NCBI GenBank assembly: GCA_023381645.1
Contig: JAMCRJ010000013.1
Location: 47,908 to 111,907 of the forward strand
DNA length: 64,000 nt
Reading direction: 5' to 3'
Origin: Gammaproteobacteria bacterium
GTDB taxonomy: Bacteria; Pseudomonadota; Gammaproteobacteria; Acidithiobacillales; Acidithiobacillaceae
In this document: in pieces, positions 48,767-59,240 of the stretch
How positions within the stretch are numbered: the first letter of the stretch is position 1
Layout of the letters: each line of letters opens with the position of its first letter
Notes under the pieces: generated by a model
Database searches by the model: none
What the model saw: only the letters and a program-made list of their open reading frames with translations
What the model was told of the DNA's origin: nothing
Position numbers and translations under genes: made by a program

Positions 48767-50931
48767 GCCGTAAAATCTTTGTCAGCGAACACCAGATGAC
48801 GTTTTTCCCGACCGACGCCACCAACACCCATCGTTTTCAGCTTCGCGGCTACCAGAATGAAGCCGTGAACGCGATGATGGCGGCACTCGACGAAAACGAC
48901 CGGCACCCGGCCTGCATTGCCGCGACGGGCGGGGGCAAGACCGTCATCATGGCTGCATTCATCGAGCGGTACATGCGCCAGTACCCCGATGAAAGTGTGC
49001 TGGTGCTGGCGCACCGGGCCGAACTGATTACCCAGGCCGCCGAGCGGTTTTCCCACGTCCTCCCTCATGATCTCGTTCCGGCCATCCATTGCGCGAGTCT
49101 CAACCAGAAGGACTTTGGCAAGGTGACCGTGGCAAGCGTGCAGACCATCGGCAAGCCTGACGTACTGGCGTCTATGCCCGCGCCGGGCTTGGTCATCGTG
49201 GACGAGGCGCACCGTATCCCCATTACTGGCGACGGCCAGTATCAGCGTCTTTTGAAAACCTTGGGAGAACGGCACCGGGACATGCGCGTGGCCGGATTCA
49301 CGGCGACGCCCTGGCGTCTGGACGGCGGCCATATCGTCGGCCCCGGCAATCCGCTCAATCACACGGCTTACCAGATCGAACCGGCACTCCTGATGGACGA
49401 GGGCTTTTTGGTGCGGCCACAGTGGGCCAAGACCCTGTTTCCCATCGAGACGGGCAAGGCCCGCTCCCGCAAGGGCGATTTTTTGAATGAGGACTTGCGC
49501 AGTGCCGCCGCCATTCAGCACAAGGAACGAATGCAGGATGTATTGACCCGCACGGCAGACCGGAATCACACCATCGTCTTTACCATCGACCGCAAACACG
49601 CCCGGATGGTGGCGGCGGCCCTTCCGGGCAGCGTCGTGGTGGATGGAAATACTGCCCAGGATGTGCGCGAGCAACGGATTCAGGACTTCGCAGATGGAAA
49701 ATACCGCTATCTGGTCAACGTGGACCTGTTTATCGAGGGTTTTGATTTGCCCAAGATCGACGCCGTGGCGGTTCTTCGGCCTACCGAAAGTGCCGCTCGC
49801 TGGATTCAGATGGTCGGGCGCGGCCTGCGCACGGCGGACGACAAAACGGATTGCCTGGTGCTGGATTACGGCGGCAATCTCGACCGTTTCCCCATGCGCC
49901 CGGACGAACCCGGCTTTTTCCGCTACGATCCCAAAGGGCAGGGAGCCAATGTTCCCGGTACGCTGGTGGCAGGTCCGGCTAACCCCGAAATCCCGGTCGA
50001 ATTGCCCGCGCCGCTCACCCATGACGTGACCAGGGTGGAGGCGACGGTTTTCCATTCCAACCACAAGGACCGGGACTTTCTCAAGGTGCGCTACTTCGTG
50101 GGCATGACCGCCGTGGAACAGACCTGGGTGGTTCCAAGCAAGGATTTTACGGATTTTTGGGGTCGGCACGGCTTCGGGGATGCGCCCAAGACGCCACAGG
50201 AGGCCGTGGGCCGGGTGCGGGACGGCGATTTGTTGTTGCCCCGTGCCGTTTCCCTGCGTTACCGGGCGAATCCCGACAAGGCGTTTGGCTATTCCGAGAT
50301 CGTTTCCGAAGTACACTCCTGGGCCGAAACCATGGCAAATCGTCACATCTTTTTTACGGTTCCCGGCCACGAAGCGGGGGAAGCGTCCGGGTACCAAAAG
50401 GGGATGCCCTCAATGATCCGGCCTACGCCCATCTATGGGCAAAAGCTCTACGCGGCTCTGGTGGAGCGCGAGGCGGTATCTGACAGCGGCCAGTGGGTTA
50501 CGGCTTATCCTACTTCTGATGGCAGGGCTGTTCACTTCGAGAAGCCGGTGATCCTGTTCAACAACCGGACGGGCATGAGCTACGTCGCGGAAAAGGAAGA
50601 ACTGGACCGGATGCTGGAGAATCGGTTGAGCTTCCGGCCCTGGAAGCGCCTGGCAACCCCGGTGGCCGGTCAGCCCGTCACCTTCGATGGCAAGCCGTCG
50701 CTCCTGGCTCCGCATGAGTTGGGGAACCTGGGGTACCGTTGCGCCCAGAAGCAGTTGTTCGAGGCGGCGCGGGACTGGTGGGAACTGGCGGCGGCGCGGG
50801 GCGACGTGGCTTCTCAGAAGAATCTGGCGCTGCTGGATCAGTGGCATCACCCACAAGCCATCGAGCGCAAACCGACGATTGCCGAGCAGGAGGGCGTGGC
50901 CTTTGCCTATGGTGCTGGTAAGCGGCTATAA
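48763..50931 (+). CDS. SF2 DEAH-box helicase
   Basis: 722 aa. Q-like LRGYQNEAV, Walker A ATGGGKTVI (about residue 51), LVLAHRAELI, DEAH in VIVDEAHRIP (about 146), TATPWR, and motif VI MVGRGLR (about 350). C-terminal 300 residues add an unassigned region. Related to RAD3/XPB-like phage helicases. Overlaps the fusion gene by ATGA. Confidence 0.82.
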   Translation: MSRKIFVSEHQMTFFPTDATNTHRFQLRGYQNEAVNAMMAALDENDRHPACIAATGGGKTVIMAAFIERYMRQYPDESVLVLAHRAELITQAAERFSHVLPHDLVPAIHCASLNQKDFGKVTVASVQTIGKPDVLASMPAPGLVIVDEAHRIPITGDGQYQRLLKTLGERHRDMRVAGFTATPWRLDGGHIVGPGNPLNHTAYQIEPALLMDEGFLVRPQWAKTLFPIETGKARSRKGDFLNEDLRSAAAIQHKERMQDVLTRTADRNHTIVFTIDRKHARMVAAALPGSVVVDGNTAQDVREQRIQDFADGKYRYLVNVDLFIEGFDLPKIDAVAVLRPTESAARWIQMVGRGLRTADDKTDCLVLDYGGNLDRFPMRPDEPGFFRYDPKGQGANVPGTLVAGPANPEIPVELPAPLTHDVTRVEATVFHSNHKDRDFLKVRYFVGMTAVEQTWVVPSKDFTDFWGRHGFGDAPKTPQEAVGRVRDGDLLLPRAVSLRYRANPDKAFGYSEIVSEVHSWAETMANRHIFFTVPGHEAGEASGYQKGMPSMIRPTPIYGQKLYAALVEREAVSDSGQWVTAYPTSDGRAVHFEKPVILFNNRTGMSYVAEKEELDRMLENRLSFRPWKRLATPVAGQPVTFDGKPSLLAPHELGNLGYRCAQKQLFEAARDWWELAAARGDVASQKNLALLDQWHHPQAIERKPTIAEQEGVAFAYGAGKRL

Positions 50932-50944
50932 TAGGAGTCTTCAA

Positions 50945-51025
50945 ATGCCTCAATCAAAAGGAGTAGGGCAGATCGATATTCAAACCATTGCTAACGATTT
51001 AAGGAAGCATGAGGTTCGAAAATAG
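50945..51025 (+). CDS. Small ORF (26 aa) after the helicase
   Basis: MPQSKGVGQIDIQTIANDLRKHEVRK with AGGAG nine nt upstream and 13 nt after the previous stop. Resembles a tiny operon tail; function unknown. Confidence 0.4.
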   Translation: MPQSKGVGQIDIQTIANDLRKHEVRK

Positions 51026-51101
51026 TCTTTTAACCAGCGCGATTTGAAGGCTTGCGGGTGATTACTGAAAACGAAATAATTCGTTTCATTATGGGGGAAT
51101 T

Positions 51102-51348
51102 ATGAGTTGGGATCATTATTATTATGAAGCAACTTGTCGGAAGTGTGGCGCAAAAGGTTTCAAGATTTGCTCAAGCTGATGACTGGAGCCGATCTGGAAT
51201 ATCATGGGAAGGATTCAAACCATTTCATGATGTTCCGAGTCATGAATATCTTGCCGAACGCATGAAAATAGACGAGAACGAATATGCTGTATGTAGCTGC
51301 GGTAGCACCGACCTTGAGATTGGGACCGTTGTTGTAAAAAGCACCTAA
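51102..51348 (+). pseudogene. Zinc-ribbon-like small gene, frameshifted
   Basis: ATG 51102 (GGGGGAATT upstream) reads YYYEATCRKCGAKGF, with a CxxC, and stops early at TGA in AAGCTGATGACTGG. One frame over, SHEYLAERMKIDENEYAVCSCGSTDLEIG supplies the second Cys pair to 51348. Removing one T near 51176 joins them, giving a zinc ribbon of about 80 aa. Confidence 0.5.
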
Positions 51349-51439
51349 AAGTCATTACATCTGCTGAACGCATTATCTGGTCGATTAGGTGATGAATCAT
51401 TCCCAATTCACTGAACAGACGGTTTTTATGTTTGGTTCC

Positions 51440-51624
51440 AACCGCCAGGGCATCCACGGACGCTGGCCGAATGGGTGGCGCGCGTCGAACTGGCAGCTAG
51501 CAAGCGCCGTAAAGTCGAGAAGACCCAGGCGAGACTAGCGAAAGAAAAGCAATTCAACCGCAAGATCGAGATCAACGCGACCTTGTGGCAACTGAAATCC
51601 GAACTTGATCAATTGAGCCGCTGA
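51440..51624 (+). pseudogene. C-terminal remnant of a DUF4391-like protein
   Basis: A frame without a start ends LAKEKQFNRKIEINATLWQLKSELDQLSR, which resembles the C-terminus of DUF4391 proteins that accompany type III-like Mod/Res genes. It lies 38 nt before the mod start; the N-terminal part is missing, so a rearrangement cut it. Confidence 0.45.
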
Positions 51625-51662
51625 ACCCTGGCATCGTAAGAACAGCAATCAAAGGAAAGAAC

Positions 51663-53645
51663 ATGGACAAACTGAAAATGCACTCACCCAACCTCACGCA
51701 GGAGAACATTGCTCGTATTCGTGAGCTGTTTCCGGGCTGCGTGACCGAAGCCAAGGGGGAAGGCGGCAGGGTGAAGCACGCGGTCGATTTTGACCAGTTG
51801 CGGCAGGAGCTTTCGGCGCACATCGTCCAAGGCCCGCAGGAACGCTACCACCTGAATTGGCCGGGCAAGCGCGAGGCGTTACTCACGGCCAACGCGCCAA
51901 TTGCCAAAACGCTGCGACCTTGGCGCGAGGAAAGCGTAGACTTCGATACCACCAAGAATCTTTTTATCGAGGGCGATAATCTCGACGCGTTGAAGCTACT
52001 TCAGGAAAATTATCTCGGCAAAATCAAGATGATCTACATCGACCCGCCGTATAACACTGGCAACGATTTTGTTTACGCCGACGACTTTGCAGACGAAGTC
52101 TCTGAATTTCTCCTTCGATCAAATCAAGTGGATAGCAATGGAAATCGTCTGGCAGCCAATCCCGAGACAAGCGGGAGATTTCACTCGGACTGGCTGTCCA
52201 TGATGTATTCGAGGTTAAAGTTGTCGCGCAATTTGCTGCGTAACGATGGGTTCATAGTAATTCATATTGACGAAAATGAATATCCAAACCTGGAGAAACT
52301 TTTAGCCGAAATATACGGCGAGAAAAACAATCTCGGCACGATTGTGTGGGACAAAAGAAATCCAAAAGGCGATGCTACCGGGGTCGCGCAGCAGCACGAA
52401 CTAATCTGCATTTACTGCAAAGATCGAGAATTTTTTAAGGAAGCCTGCGAGTTTCAACGACCAAAAGAAAACGCAGGAAGAATGCTTGCAAAGGCTAAGC
52501 AGATTATTGGAAGAGAAGGAGGAGTCACTGAAAAGGCGAGAAAGGAATATAAAGACTGGATAAACCAGCAAGATCTAACTGGGGGCGAAAAGGCATACAA
52601 TCAAATTGATGAGAATGGTGACGTCTTTCGACCTGTTTCTATGGCGTGGCCAAATAAGAAAAAGGCCCCGGAAGACTATTTCATCCCGCTAATTCACCCC
52701 ATAACAGGGAAGGAGTGCCCTGTTCCCGATCGGGGTTGGCGAAACCCTCCTGCAACAATGCAAGAACTTCTAAACTCTGGACTGATTATTTTTGGCCCAG
52801 ATGAGAAGACGCAGCCAACGCGAAAATATCGGCTGAAAGATAATTTATTTGAGAACATCCCTTCGCTGCTTTACTACGGCGGCAGTGACGACGCTTTGCT
52901 TGCAGATCTTAATATTCCTTTTGACACACCAAAACCAGTTCAAGTCGCCAAGAGATTAATTCAATCAATTTGCCGGAATGACGACATATTGATTGACTTC
53001 TTCGCTGGCTCATGCACGGCGGCTCACGCGCTTATGCTTGTGAACGCAGAAGACGGAGGAAACCGTCGATTCATAATGATTCAATTACCCGAGGAATGCG
53101 GCGAGAAGTCCGAGGCCAGAAAAATTGGGTACTCAGTAGTTACCGAGATTGGAAAAAATCGCATCAGAAGAGCTGCGCAAAGAATTCGAGAAGAGTGCTC
53201 TGAGATATTGTCTGCAAGAAGTTCGGATTTTGACTTAGGGTTCCGTGTACTGAAAGTCGACACATCGAACATGACTGACGTCTACTACGCCCCCGATGCG
53301 CTGGATAAAGCCGATCTCGACTTGTTTGTTGACAATATCAAGCCCGACCGCACGACGGAAGACTTGCTGTTTCAGGTGATGCTGGACTGGGGCGTTGATC
53401 TTGCGTTGCCGATTGTCAGCGAAACCATTCAGGGTAAGGAGGTGTTTTTTGTCGATGGCAACGCACTGGCCGCCTGCTTTGACGCACACAGCGGCATCGA
53501 CGAAGTCTTCGTGAAGGAACTTGCCAAGCGCCAGCCGCTGCGCGTGGTGTTTCGCGATGCGGGGTTCAAGGACAGCGCTGTCAAGATCAACGTGGAGCAA
53601 ATCTTCAAGCTGTTGTCGCCTGCCACCGAAGTGAAGTGCATCTGA
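51663..53645 (+). CDS. mod: Type III restriction-modification methyltransferase (Mod)
   Basis: 660 aa. Beta-class N6-adenine methylase: DPPYNTG at about residue 126, target recognition region 200-400, and the AdoMet motif [15 protein letters not shown] near 445 (usual form FAGSGTT; the Cys is atypical). It forms a complex with Res and determines specificity. AAAGGAAAG upstream of ATG 51663. AT-richer middle third suggests a swapped recognition domain. Confidence 0.88.
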   Translation: MDKLKMHSPNLTQENIARIRELFPGCVTEAKGEGGRVKHAVDFDQLRQELSAHIVQGPQERYHLNWPGKREALLTANAPIAKTLRPWREESVDFDTTKNLFIEGDNLDALKLLQENYLGKIKMIYIDPPYNTGNDFVYADDFADEVSEFLLRSNQVDSNGNRLAANPETSGRFHSDWLSMMYSRLKLSRNLLRNDGFIVIHIDENEYPNLEKLLAEIYGEKNNLGTIVWDKRNPKGDATGVAQQHELICIYCKDREFFKEACEFQRPKENAGRMLAKAKQIIGREGGVTEKARKEYKDWINQQDLTGGEKAYNQIDENGDVFRPVSMAWPNKKKAPEDYFIPLIHPITGKECPVPDRGWRNPPATMQELLNSGLIIFGPDEKTQPTRKYRLKDNLFENIPSLLYYGGSDDALLADLNIPFDTPKPVQVAKRLIQSICRNDDILIDFFAGSCTAAHALMLVNAEDGGNRRFIMIQLPEECGEKSEARKIGYSVVTEIGKNRIRRAAQRIREECSEILSARSSDFDLGFRVLKVDTSNMTDVYYAPDALDKADLDLFVDNIKPDRTTEDLLFQVMLDWGVDLALPIVSETIQGKEVFFVDGNALAACFDAHSGIDEVFVKELAKRQPLRVVFRDAGFKDSAVKINVEQIFKLLSPATEVKCI

Positions 53646-53655
53646 GGAGGCTGCG

Positions 53656-56600
53656 ATGAAGCTGAAATTCAAGACGCAGGCCTACCAGACAGCGGCGGTG
53701 CAGGCAGTAGTGGACTGTTTCAAGGGGCAGGTTCCGCATCACGGCGGCGTTCGCTACCGGATCGACCCCGGTAGCCAGAAAGCAGCCCCAGCGAATCCGC
53801 AAGCGGCGCTTGCGCTGGAAGCCGCTTCGCCTGAAGCCGCAGCGGAAAAGGAAGCTGCGTTTCGCAACGCCGACTTCACGTTATCGGAAACAGCGCTGCT
53901 CGACAACATTCGAGCCGTGCAGCAGGGTCAGAACTTGCCTGTGTCGGACGCACTGGTCAAGACCAAAGTGGCCAAGGTCAATTTCGACATCGAGATGGAA
54001 ACGGGCACTGGCAAGACTTATTGCTACATCAAGACTATCTTTGAGCTGAACAAGCAGTACGGCTGGAGCAAGTTCATCATCGTGGTGCCCAGCATTGCCA
54101 TCCGTGAAGGCGTGGCCAAGTCACTGCAAATCACTGCCGAGCACTTCCTGGAGACCTACCACAAGAAGGCACGCTTCTTCATCTACAACTCAAAGCAGCT
54201 GCACCACTTGGAGAGCTTCTCGTCGGACGCGGGCATCAACGTGATGGTGATCAACGTGCAGGCCTTCGCCGCACGGGGAGCCGACAACCGCCGCATTTAT
54301 GACGTGCTGGACGATTTCCAGTCGCGCAAGCCCATCGACGTGATCAGCGCCAACCGCCCCATCCTGATTCTGGATGAGCCGCAGAAGATGGAAGGCGCTG
54401 CGACGCTAAAGTCGCTGGAGGAGTTCAGGGCGCTGATGGTGTTGCGCTACTCGGCTACCCACAAGACCACGCACAACAAGATCCACCGCCTCGATGCGCT
54501 GGACGCCTACAACCAGAAGCTGGTGAAAAAAATTGCGGTGCGCGGCATCGCGGTGAAGGGACTGGCGGGAACGGCGGGTTATCTGTACCTGCAGTCCATC
54601 GAGATATCGAGTAAGAAGCCGCCCGATGCGCGCATCGAGTTTGAGCAGAAGCTGGCGGGCGGGAACATCAAGCGGGTGGTGAGGAAGCTCTCCAAAGGCG
54701 ACAATCTGTTCGACCTGTCAAACGGGCTCGATCAGTACCGTGGCTATGTGGTCGCGGACATCAATGCGATCACCGACACCTTGATCTTCACTAATGGCGT
54801 TGAGATCACTGTCGGCGATGCGACCGGTGATGTGACCGATGCCACGCTGCGCCGCATCCAGATCCGCGAGGCCATCAAGGCGCACTTCGACAAGGAACAG
54901 GCACTGTTCAGCCTAGGCGTGAAAGTGCTCACGATCTTCTTTATCGACGAAGTGGTCAAGTACCGCGACTACAGCGCACCGGACGAGAAAGGCGAGTACG
55001 CCCGCATCTTCGAAGAGGAATACCAGATCTACCTCAACGAGGTGCTGGATCTGGATGAGACGCCGTACATCAAGTACCTAAAAGGCATTTCTGCCGACAA
55101 GACTCACAGCGGCTATTTCTCCATCGACAAGAAGAGCAAACGGCTGGCCGACCCCACGGTCGCGGCGCGTGGCGAGAACGCGGGGCTTTCCGAAGATGTG
55201 GACGCCTACGACCTGATCCTGAAGGACAAGGAGAGGCTGCTGTCGTTCGCCGAGCCGGTGCGCTTCATCTTCTCGCACTCGGCCCTGCGTGAAGGCTGGG
55301 ACAACCCGAACGTGTTCGTGATCTGCGCGCTCAAGCACAGTGACAACACGATTTCCCGCCGTCAGGAGGTGGGACGTGGCTTGCGGCTGTCCGTCAACCA
55401 AAGCGGTGATAGAATGGATCACCCGGCCACGGTACACGATGTGAACGTGCTGACTGTGGTGGCCAGCGAGAGCTACAAGGACTTTGTCGCGGCGCTGCAG
55501 AAGGACATCAGCGAGTCGCTGTCGGCGCGTCCGCGCGTGGCGGACGAGGCCTACTTCACCGGCAAGGTGCTGAAGACGGAGTCTGGCGATGTCGAGGTCA
55601 CACCGCAGCTCGCCAAGCAGATCTACAAGTACCTGCTCAAGCACGACTACACCGACGACGTAGATCGCATCACCAGCGCCTACCACGAGGCCAAGAAAGA
55701 CGGCGCGCTGGCTGCGTTGCCCGCCGAGTTGGCACCGCACGCCGAGCAGGTCTTCAAGCTGATCGACAGCGTTTTCAGCGAAAGTCAGTTGCCGGAGATT
55801 GGCGACGACCGGAAACCCAAGAAAAACCCGCTCAACGCTAACTTTGAAAAGCAGGAGTTCAAGGAACTCTGGAATCGGATCAATCGCAAGGCGGCGTACA
55901 GCGTTGACTTCGACTCAGACGAACTGGTGCAGAAGGCGGTTTACATCCTCAACGATAAAGATGCTGGGCTGCGAGTGACTCCGTTGCAGTACACCATCCA
56001 GCACGGTGAACAGGCTGCCGTCGTGACCTACGATGGGATCAAGGACGGTAAAGCGTTCGAATTGAAGGGCTCAGAAACGGAAATTAACCGCGTCTCAGTC
56101 CATTCAGCGGTCAAGTACGACCTAATCGGCAAGCTGAGCGAAGGCACCCAACTAACGCGGCGCACGGTAGTCGAGATTCTTAAAGGGCTGAACGCGGCTG
56201 TATTTGCGCAGTTCAAGACCAACCCGGAGAGCTTCATTGCCGAAGGAGTGCGTCTGATCAACGAGCAGAAGGCCACCGTTATCATCGAACATTTGGCCTA
56301 CGACCCGGTCGAGGACAAGTTCGACCTCGACATCTTCACCGCTGGGCAAACTAAGCAAGACTTCAGCAACGCGGTCAAGACGCCCAAGCACCACATCTAC
56401 GACTTCGTGCTGCCGGATTCCGGTTCGAAGCCTGAGCGCGATTTTGCCGAGGCGTTAGAGGCCAGCACTGAAGTCGTCGTGTATGCGAAGTTGCCGCGCG
56501 GTTTTTTGATCCCGACTCCGGTTGGCGACTACAACCCCGACTGGGCCATATCGTTTAAGGAAGGCTCAGTGAAGCACATCTACTTTGTGGCGGAAACCAA

Positions 56601-56757
56601 AGGGTCGATGTCGTCGATGGATCTGCGCGAGATCGAGAAAACCAAGATCAAATGCGCCCGAAAGTTCTTCGATGAGATGAATTGCCGCTTCGCCCCAGAG
56701 AACGTCAAGTACGATGTGGTCGATAGCTTTGCCAGGCTGATGGAAGTGGTTAGGTGA
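53656..56757 (+). CDS. res: Type III restriction-modification endonuclease/helicase (Res)
   Basis: 1033 aa. SF2 helicase: Walker [12 protein letters not shown] near residue 114, DEPQ box [10 protein letters not shown] near 238 and [12 protein letters not shown] near 568. C-terminal nuclease (PD-(D/E)XK) with YNPDWAI and FVAETKGSM at about 955-980. 10 nt after mod. Complete length, so the system looks functional. Confidence 0.9.
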   Translation: MKLKFKTQAYQTAAVQAVVDCFKGQVPHHGGVRYRIDPGSQKAAPANPQAALALEAASPEAAAEKEAAFRNADFTLSETALLDNIRAVQQGQNLPVSDALVKTKVAKVNFDIEMETGTGKTYCYIKTIFELNKQYGWSKFIIVVPSIAIREGVAKSLQITAEHFLETYHKKARFFIYNSKQLHHLESFSSDAGINVMVINVQAFAARGADNRRIYDVLDDFQSRKPIDVISANRPILILDEPQKMEGAATLKSLEEFRALMVLRYSATHKTTHNKIHRLDALDAYNQKLVKKIAVRGIAVKGLAGTAGYLYLQSIEISSKKPPDARIEFEQKLAGGNIKRVVRKLSKGDNLFDLSNGLDQYRGYVVADINAITDTLIFTNGVEITVGDATGDVTDATLRRIQIREAIKAHFDKEQALFSLGVKVLTIFFIDEVVKYRDYSAPDEKGEYARIFEEEYQIYLNEVLDLDETPYIKYLKGISADKTHSGYFSIDKKSKRLADPTVAARGENAGLSEDVDAYDLILKDKERLLSFAEPVRFIFSHSALREGWDNPNVFVICALKHSDNTISRRQEVGRGLRLSVNQSGDRMDHPATVHDVNVLTVVASESYKDFVAALQKDISESLSARPRVADEAYFTGKVLKTESGDVEVTPQLAKQIYKYLLKHDYTDDVDRITSAYHEAKKDGALAALPAELAPHAEQVFKLIDSVFSESQLPEIGDDRKPKKNPLNANFEKQEFKELWNRINRKAAYSVDFDSDELVQKAVYILNDKDAGLRVTPLQYTIQHGEQAAVVTYDGIKDGKAFELKGSETEINRVSVHSAVKYDLIGKLSEGTQLTRRTVVEILKGLNAAVFAQFKTNPESFIAEGVRLINEQKATVIIEHLAYDPVEDKFDLDIFTAGQTKQDFSNAVKTPKHHIYDFVLPDSGSKPERDFAEALEASTEVVVYAKLPRGFLIPTPVGDYNPDWAISFKEGSVKHIYFVAETKGSMSSMDLREIEKTKIKCARKFFDEMNCRFAPENVKYDVVDSFARLMEVVR

Positions 56758-56785
56758 GGGCTACTATCTACTCCTGCAGTCTCAA

Positions 56786-56816
56786 CTGGCGCAAATTAAA
56801 TACCGATTTGCGCCAG
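56786..56816. terminator. Bidirectional terminator after res
   Basis: A perfect 11-bp stem CTGGCGCAAAT / ATTTGCGCCAG with a 9-nt loop between convergent genes. Confidence 0.72.
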
Positions 56817-56820
56817 ATGA

Positions 56821-57606
56821 TCAATAGGAGCCAGCCAAAAAATCGTTGTAACTAAATTTGCCGATCTTGACAGGCGTGTTCTGTGTCGAGTAGGAGAACA
56901 GCAAAAGTTGGGATGCATCGTCTTTGAAGAAAGGCTCGGTTTGCCGCACGTTGTATGCGATAGTCACCGTCATTGCTGCCGGCTTACACACCGAAAGAAG
57001 CAAATTGAAGTTCACGTAGTCCTTGGAATAAGGATTCCATTGATCGAATGAATAAAAAGATCGTTTAAGTTCAATTACCTCGATCGGTTCGCCGTCTGAG
57101 TCTAAACGAACAAGATCAATATCGGTTACTTTAATTATTGAGCCAAGGTTGTCTCGTTGCCATTTATGATATGCACTGCTGGTTGCATCATTGACGCTTT
57201 TTCCGCAAGTCCCATTTTCAACAGGGAGCCCTATTTTCTGAAACTCATTTTTTAATTCATCCAAGGTTAATTCGGCGGGTTGCTGACCAGGACTTCCAAA
57301 CAAAACCTTTTCGATAGACTCTGCTTCATCATCAAACTTGACAAAAAACAATGGAATTTCTGATCGTGCAGCAATAATTTCCATAGTCTTAATGATCTCT
57401 TTTTGTTTGGTCCATGATTTACCAAATGCCAAAACAAGCACTTTTGGTGTTACCATTTGATCGCCGTATATGAGCATCCAAGCGTTACCAGACACCCAAA
57501 CAAATGGATGTTTCTGTTCTTTACTCAACAAGTCATATACAGCATTGGTTTTGTAGTAACTCAATTCCATCTCCTTGCTTAACGAGCATCTGGTTTTGGC
57601 ACTCAT
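56821..57606 (-). CDS. Hypothetical nuclease-like protein next to the type III system
   Basis: 261 aa. VTDIDLVRLDSDGEPIEVIELKRS contains the D-x(n)-ELK pattern of PD-(D/E)XK nucleases at about residue 165-185. The N-terminal 100 residues (VWVSGNAWMLIYGDQMV) look beta-rich. AT-rich, convergent with res. Start uncertain: ATG 57606 lacks a ribosome site and ATG 57570 has AAGGAG directly abutting. Could be a stand-alone defence nuclease. Confidence 0.55.
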   Translation of the reverse strand: MSAKTRCSLSKEMELSYYKTNAVYDLLSKEQKHPFVWVSGNAWMLIYGDQMVTPKVLVLAFGKSWTKQKEIIKTMEIIAARSEIPLFFVKFDDEAESIEKVLFGSPGQQPAELTLDELKNEFQKIGLPVENGTCGKSVNDATSSAYHKWQRDNLGSIIKVTDIDLVRLDSDGEPIEVIELKRSFYSFDQWNPYSKDYVNFNLLLSVCKPAAMTVTIAYNVRQTEPFFKDDASQLLLFSYSTQNTPVKIGKFSYNDFLAGSY

Positions 57607-57609
57607 AAA

Positions 57610-57776
57610 TTATTGGAAGCCTTCGTCTGGTGTTCTAAAACCCATGGTTTTTCTGGGTCGAATAGTCATCTCATCAGAAACTTTAGTCAATTACTGCTGG
57701 GAGCGGTGCGATAGATACGTTCTTTTCGGGAAGCGCTGGTGGAGCAGACCATTGGTATTTTCATTGGTTTTATGCA
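57610..57776 (-). pseudogene. IS30-family transposase C-terminal remnant
   Basis: In one frame: NTNGLLHQRFPKRTYLS, an internal TAA, then IRPRKTMGFRTPDEGF and a TAA. The NxNGLLRqyFPKGT and RPRKTLGFKTP motifs are IS30 signatures. No inverted repeats seen. Confidence 0.68.
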
Positions 57777-57838
57777 GCCCGCTTGGCTTCACTTGTTTTT
57801 TGGTTGAACTCGCGGCTGGATAGGGTAGTGATGGTCAT
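57770..57838 (-). pseudogene. Phd/YefM-type antitoxin N-terminal fragment
   Basis: MTITTLSSREFNQKTSEAKRAA, then a stop at the joint with the IS30 remnant. This is the classic Phd/YefM N-terminus; the toxin gene is absent, presumably deleted with the IS. Confidence 0.6.
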
Positions 57839-57925
57839 GGAATCTCCCCATGTCGGAACCATATAGATATGCTACTAGGTTGGTGCGTGGAATGCAAAAC
57901 CGGGTGAACCCAGGGTGCTGTCCTC

Positions 57926-57944
57926 AAAATCGGCATCACCCCTG
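57926..57944 (+). promoter_or_regulatory. Dispersed box upstream of the MoxR-like ATPase (plus strand)
   Basis: AAAATCGGCATCACCCCTG. Spacing to ATG 57969 is 29 nt. Confidence 0.8.
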
Positions 57945-57968
57945 TGATAGCACTACAGGAGATTGCTC

Positions 57969-58904
57969 ATGGACTTGACCCGAACCGGATACCGACCCAA
58001 CCCCGAAACCATCCAGGCGTTGAAATCCCTCATGGCCCAGAAGGGCAGCGGAGCACGGGCCTTGCTCGTGACCGGCGAGGCGGGCACCGGCAAGACGGCT
58101 CTGGCCGAGGCCATTGCCGATGCCCTGGACGCCCGCGACCGCTACTACTACGTCCAGTTGCACTCCTGGACGGATGGCAAGCGGTTCTTCGATTATCAGA
58201 GCGGAACGGGAAGCGAGGAAAAAGGCTTTTTGACCAAGGTGGCCGAAGCCTCGCAAGTTTGCACCCAGATATGGGATGGCAACCAAAGCGAATTTACCGT
58301 GTCCAGTCCGAGCGAAGGCATACCCCCCAAAAAATGGGGCTGGACCGTGGCCTGTCTCGACGAAATGGACAAAGCCCCGGAATCCTTTGAGGCCCTATTC
58401 CTGGACTGGCTCCAGACGGGCCGCGTACCCGGAAAACCCGGCGAGCACCTGTACACCGACCTGGATCACTTGGTAGTGCTCGTCACCTCCAACGGAATGC
58501 GGGAGCACACGGAACCCTTCATGCGCCGTTGTCGGCGGCTGCGTATGGAGCGCATGGTTCATGCACTGGCCGTTGAACTTCTGATGACCCGCACCCAGAC
58601 CTCGGAACGGGCCTGCGAACTGACCGTAGACCTGGCCCTCGCTTGCGAGCGGGTGGACGAAACCGTGATCTCCCTCCAGGAAATGACCCACTTCCTCAAT
58701 GAAGCGCGGCACGTCTGCCACAGTCTGAACGACCTGAAAGCGGCGACCGTGGCCTGGCTCATGCGCCGGGACGAACCCAAAAACATCCTTCGTTCCTTTG
58801 AAGTGCAACGCATCCTGCCGTTGCTCTGGGCCGAGATCGAACGATTGCAGAACGAAGCAACGCGGGTTGGCACCCTGCAAGGGGAGGCCAAGCTATGTTA
58901 CTGA
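57969..58904 (+). CDS. MoxR-like AAA+ ATPase
   Basis: 311 aa from ATG 57969 (AGGAG upstream). Walker A TGEAGTGKTALAE near residue 36; CLDEMDKAPESFEALFL (Walker B and pre-sensor helix) near 130; LVTSNGMREHTEPFMRRCRR (sensor 1 and Arg finger) near 175. Typical MoxR proteins work with VWA partners, but none is adjacent. The last residues (VGTLQGEAKL) derive from the coding repeat. Confidence 0.8.
   Translation: MDLTRTGYRPNPETIQALKSLMAQKGSGARALLVTGEAGTGKTALAEAIADALDARDRYYYVQLHSWTDGKRFFDYQSGTGSEEKGFLTKVAEASQVCTQIWDGNQSEFTVSSPSEGIPPKKWGWTVACLDEMDKAPESFEALFLDWLQTGRVPGKPGEHLYTDLDHLVVLVTSNGMREHTEPFMRRCRRLRMERMVHALAVELLMTRTQTSERACELTVDLALACERVDETVISLQEMTHFLNEARHVCHSLNDLKAATVAWLMRRDEPKNILRSFEVQRILPLLWAEIERLQNEATRVGTLQGEAKLCY
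58866..58885 (+). repeat. Coding repeat at the AAA+ gene 3' end
   Basis: GGTTGGCACCCTGCAAGGGG, read as VGTLQG, just ahead of the overlapping next start. Confidence 0.7.
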
Positions 58905-59131
58905 CCCGCGCCCTCATCTGCGAACGCCTGGGTGGCTGCACCTGGAAAACTGCCCTCAAGCGTCTTGAAATCCTGGGACTCGAACCCCGTAAGGTGGGCA
59001 AGGAGGTTTACTTGGTCGAGGACGACCTCGAAAGAGCCGTCTCCGGCCACAAGCGCCAGGAACCGACCGAGGAACCCGACTTTTCCGTCCTGGAGCGGTT
59101 GCGCAAGCCGGGGAGGCCAAAAAGAGGGTAA
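58895..59131 (+). CDS. Excisionase-like / winged HTH protein (78 aa)
   Basis: Overlaps the ATPase by 10 nt. LTRALICERLGGCTWKTALKRLEILGLEPRKVGKEVYLVEDDL is a helix-turn-helix with a wing strand, as in excisionase-like MerR-fold proteins. The tail is basic (KPGRPKRG). It may target the ATPase to DNA. Confidence 0.6.
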   Translation: MLLTRALICERLGGCTWKTALKRLEILGLEPRKVGKEVYLVEDDLERAVSGHKRQEPTEEPDFSVLERLRKPGRPKRG

Positions 59132-59240
59132 AGAAAAAATACTGTTCGCGCCTTGTCAAGTGGTGACGCTCCTTGCTAATGTTCATTTCGGGTACGGTCA
59201 GGGGCTCCTTCAGCGACTTGTCAGCAGGAATGGCTAGAAC

